Of a stretch of DNA of 6,291 nucleotides, positions 5,549 to 6,291 are shown piece by piece. The number at the start of each line of letters is the position of its first letter. Positions within the stretch are counted from its first letter, which is position 1. Position numbers and translations under genes: made by a program. The DNA is from Microgenomates group bacterium. GTDB lineage: Bacteria > Patescibacteriota > Microgenomatia > UBA1406 > GWC2-37-13. The notes below the pieces were generated by a model. The model searched no databases. It saw nothing but the letters and a program-made list of their open reading frames with translations, and had not been told where the DNA came from. The stretch covers positions 1 through 6,291 of the forward strand of contig JAPYWZ010000039.1 in assembly GCA_028276105.1 (NCBI GenBank), written 5' to 3'.

Positions 5549-6291
5549 TTATTCTTCATCGGTTTTAACTGATAAGGCGTATAAAACCATCGACCAATCT
5601 TGAGTATCAACCCTACCGTCTAAGTTTAAATCAGCGATGGAAACAACCGTCGGGTCGGTTTTTCCTAGGTTATTGCGAATATAAGAAGTATCCAAGGAAT
5701 CAACCACTCCATCTTGAGCGCCATTTACTGGTAAATCACCGGCCAAAAGATAGATTTTTGAAAAGTCTAAATGATTTTGACCAGAAGATAAAGTAATTGC
5801 GTGACCTGCTTGACAGCGATAACTGCCGCCAGTTGTCTCAGAAGGATCTTTGTCGCAAATCTTTTTTTGAATGTGTTTTGGGCCTTTGATTAAAAGATAA
5901 TATTTCTGACCTGGGGTTACTTGAGCGGGTAAGTTGACTGTTCCCTCCCAAATTAAAGCATCAGTGTTAGAATTTCTATTATTAGTTAAGGTAAAGTCGC
6001 CGTCAACAGAAACCGGTGAAGAAAGATTACCACCAGAAACTTTTATTTTTACCTTGATTGTTTTTTGAGAAACCTCAGTTGGTTGACGCATCACTCCTTG
6101 GAATTTAAGTTTTAGCTTTAAACTAACCGAACCTTTTTTATAAGTAGGAGTTGGGGTTGGGGTATGGGTAATTTTTAAAGTTGGACTCCCCGTCACCACA
6201 ATATAATTAAGAACGCGGCTACCTGTTTTTAAATTATTATTCCAAGTGTAACAATTTTTAACACAATTTTGACAATTGGAAGAAAAAGCAT
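5549..6291 (-). CDS. Dockerin-tailed secreted protein, N-terminus beyond the window
   Basis: The minus-strand frame stays open to the window edge, so the gene is 5'-truncated; 247 codons are at least partly visible. In order there is a Cys cluster C-x2-C-x3-C (about 6224-6274), a TPTPTPT linker (about 6140-6170) and a beta-rich domain beginning VSLKLKLKFQGV. The domain continues to about 5750 and includes two more Cys. A C-terminal dockerin-like duplication follows at about 5573-5746. Its second calcium loop is canonical (ADLNLDGRVDTQD). The first (GDLPVNGAQDGVVDSLD) carries a two-residue insertion but keeps acidic/Asn ligands, and each loop is followed by a helix (TSYIRNNLG, WSMVLYAL). Dockerins bind cohesins, and a cohesin is encoded nearby on the same strand. 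A GTG at 6199 is not the start. The cargo function of the N-terminal part is unknown. Confidence 0.85.
   Translation of the reverse strand, partial: AFSSNCQNCVKNCYTWNNNLKTGSRVLNYIVVTGSPTLKITHTPTPTPTYKKGSVSLKLKLKFQGVMRQPTEVSQKTIKVKIKVSGGNLSSPVSVDGDFTLTNNRNSNTDALIWEGTVNLPAQVTPGQKYYLLIKGPKHIQKKICDKDPSETTGGSYRCQAGHAITLSSGQNHLDFSKIYLLAGDLPVNGAQDGVVDSLDTSYIRNNLGKTDPTVVSIADLNLDGRVDTQDWSMVLYALSVKTDEE

Noticed and set aside
6197..6199. GTG as start codon of the dockerin gene
   Set aside because: The frame continues open upstream to the window edge, and the GTG would leave a secreted protein without a signal peptide.

Overview
The window is AT-rich DNA, apparently standard-code bacterial (recJ ends on TGA at the length normal for its family). 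It suggests a Candidate Phyla Radiation / Patescibacteria genome, most likely a Microgenomates-type organism. The reasons are: short genes packed tightly together; no recognisable Shine-Dalgarno sequence before any visible start; secreted proteins with Pro-Thr-rich linkers, cohesin, dockerin and FN3-like domains; and an LPxSG-type tail. The taxonomic assignment is an inference from gene style, not a database match.

Layout, plus strand. Positions 1-501 hold the 3' end of a DHH-family phosphoesterase-like gene. Two of its metal-site motifs are degenerate, and a proline-rich tail stands where a DHHA1 domain would be expected. Positions 502-857 are a non-coding, almost G-free stretch. It holds a 7-bp-period tandem repeat, a terminator hairpin with a competing alternative hairpin, a 10-bp-period tandem repeat, three direct repeats and a promoter directly against the next start codon. 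Positions 858-3523 are a two-gene DNA-maintenance unit: rmuC (membrane-anchored PD-(D/E)XK nuclease-fold protein) and, 8 nt later, recJ (5'-3' single-strand exonuclease). recJ carries a perfect 28-bp palindrome inserted in frame in a loop, like a Rickettsia palindromic element.

Layout, minus strand. A tRNA-His (anticodon GTG, encoded G-1 and encoded CCA) lies tail-to-tail with recJ and overlaps its last 8 nt. Upstream of it in transcription order runs a compact four-gene surface/secretion cluster (right edge towards 3620). It comprises a dockerin-tailed protein cut by the window edge, a small membrane-anchored protein that may be a divergent cohesin-like fold, a secreted cohesin protein with an LPKSG-TM-Lys tail, and an FN3-like membrane-anchored protein with a Thr/Pro tail.

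How the genes fit together. RmuC and RecJ are both DNA-repair proteins and probably share one transcript. The minus-strand cluster places a dockerin and a cohesin within one apparent operon, which suggests a small self-contained system for docking a secreted protein onto the cell surface. The most notable items are this cohesin/dockerin cluster, the in-frame palindrome in recJ, the catalytically degenerate DHH protein, and the two-period repeat region with a possible attenuator.
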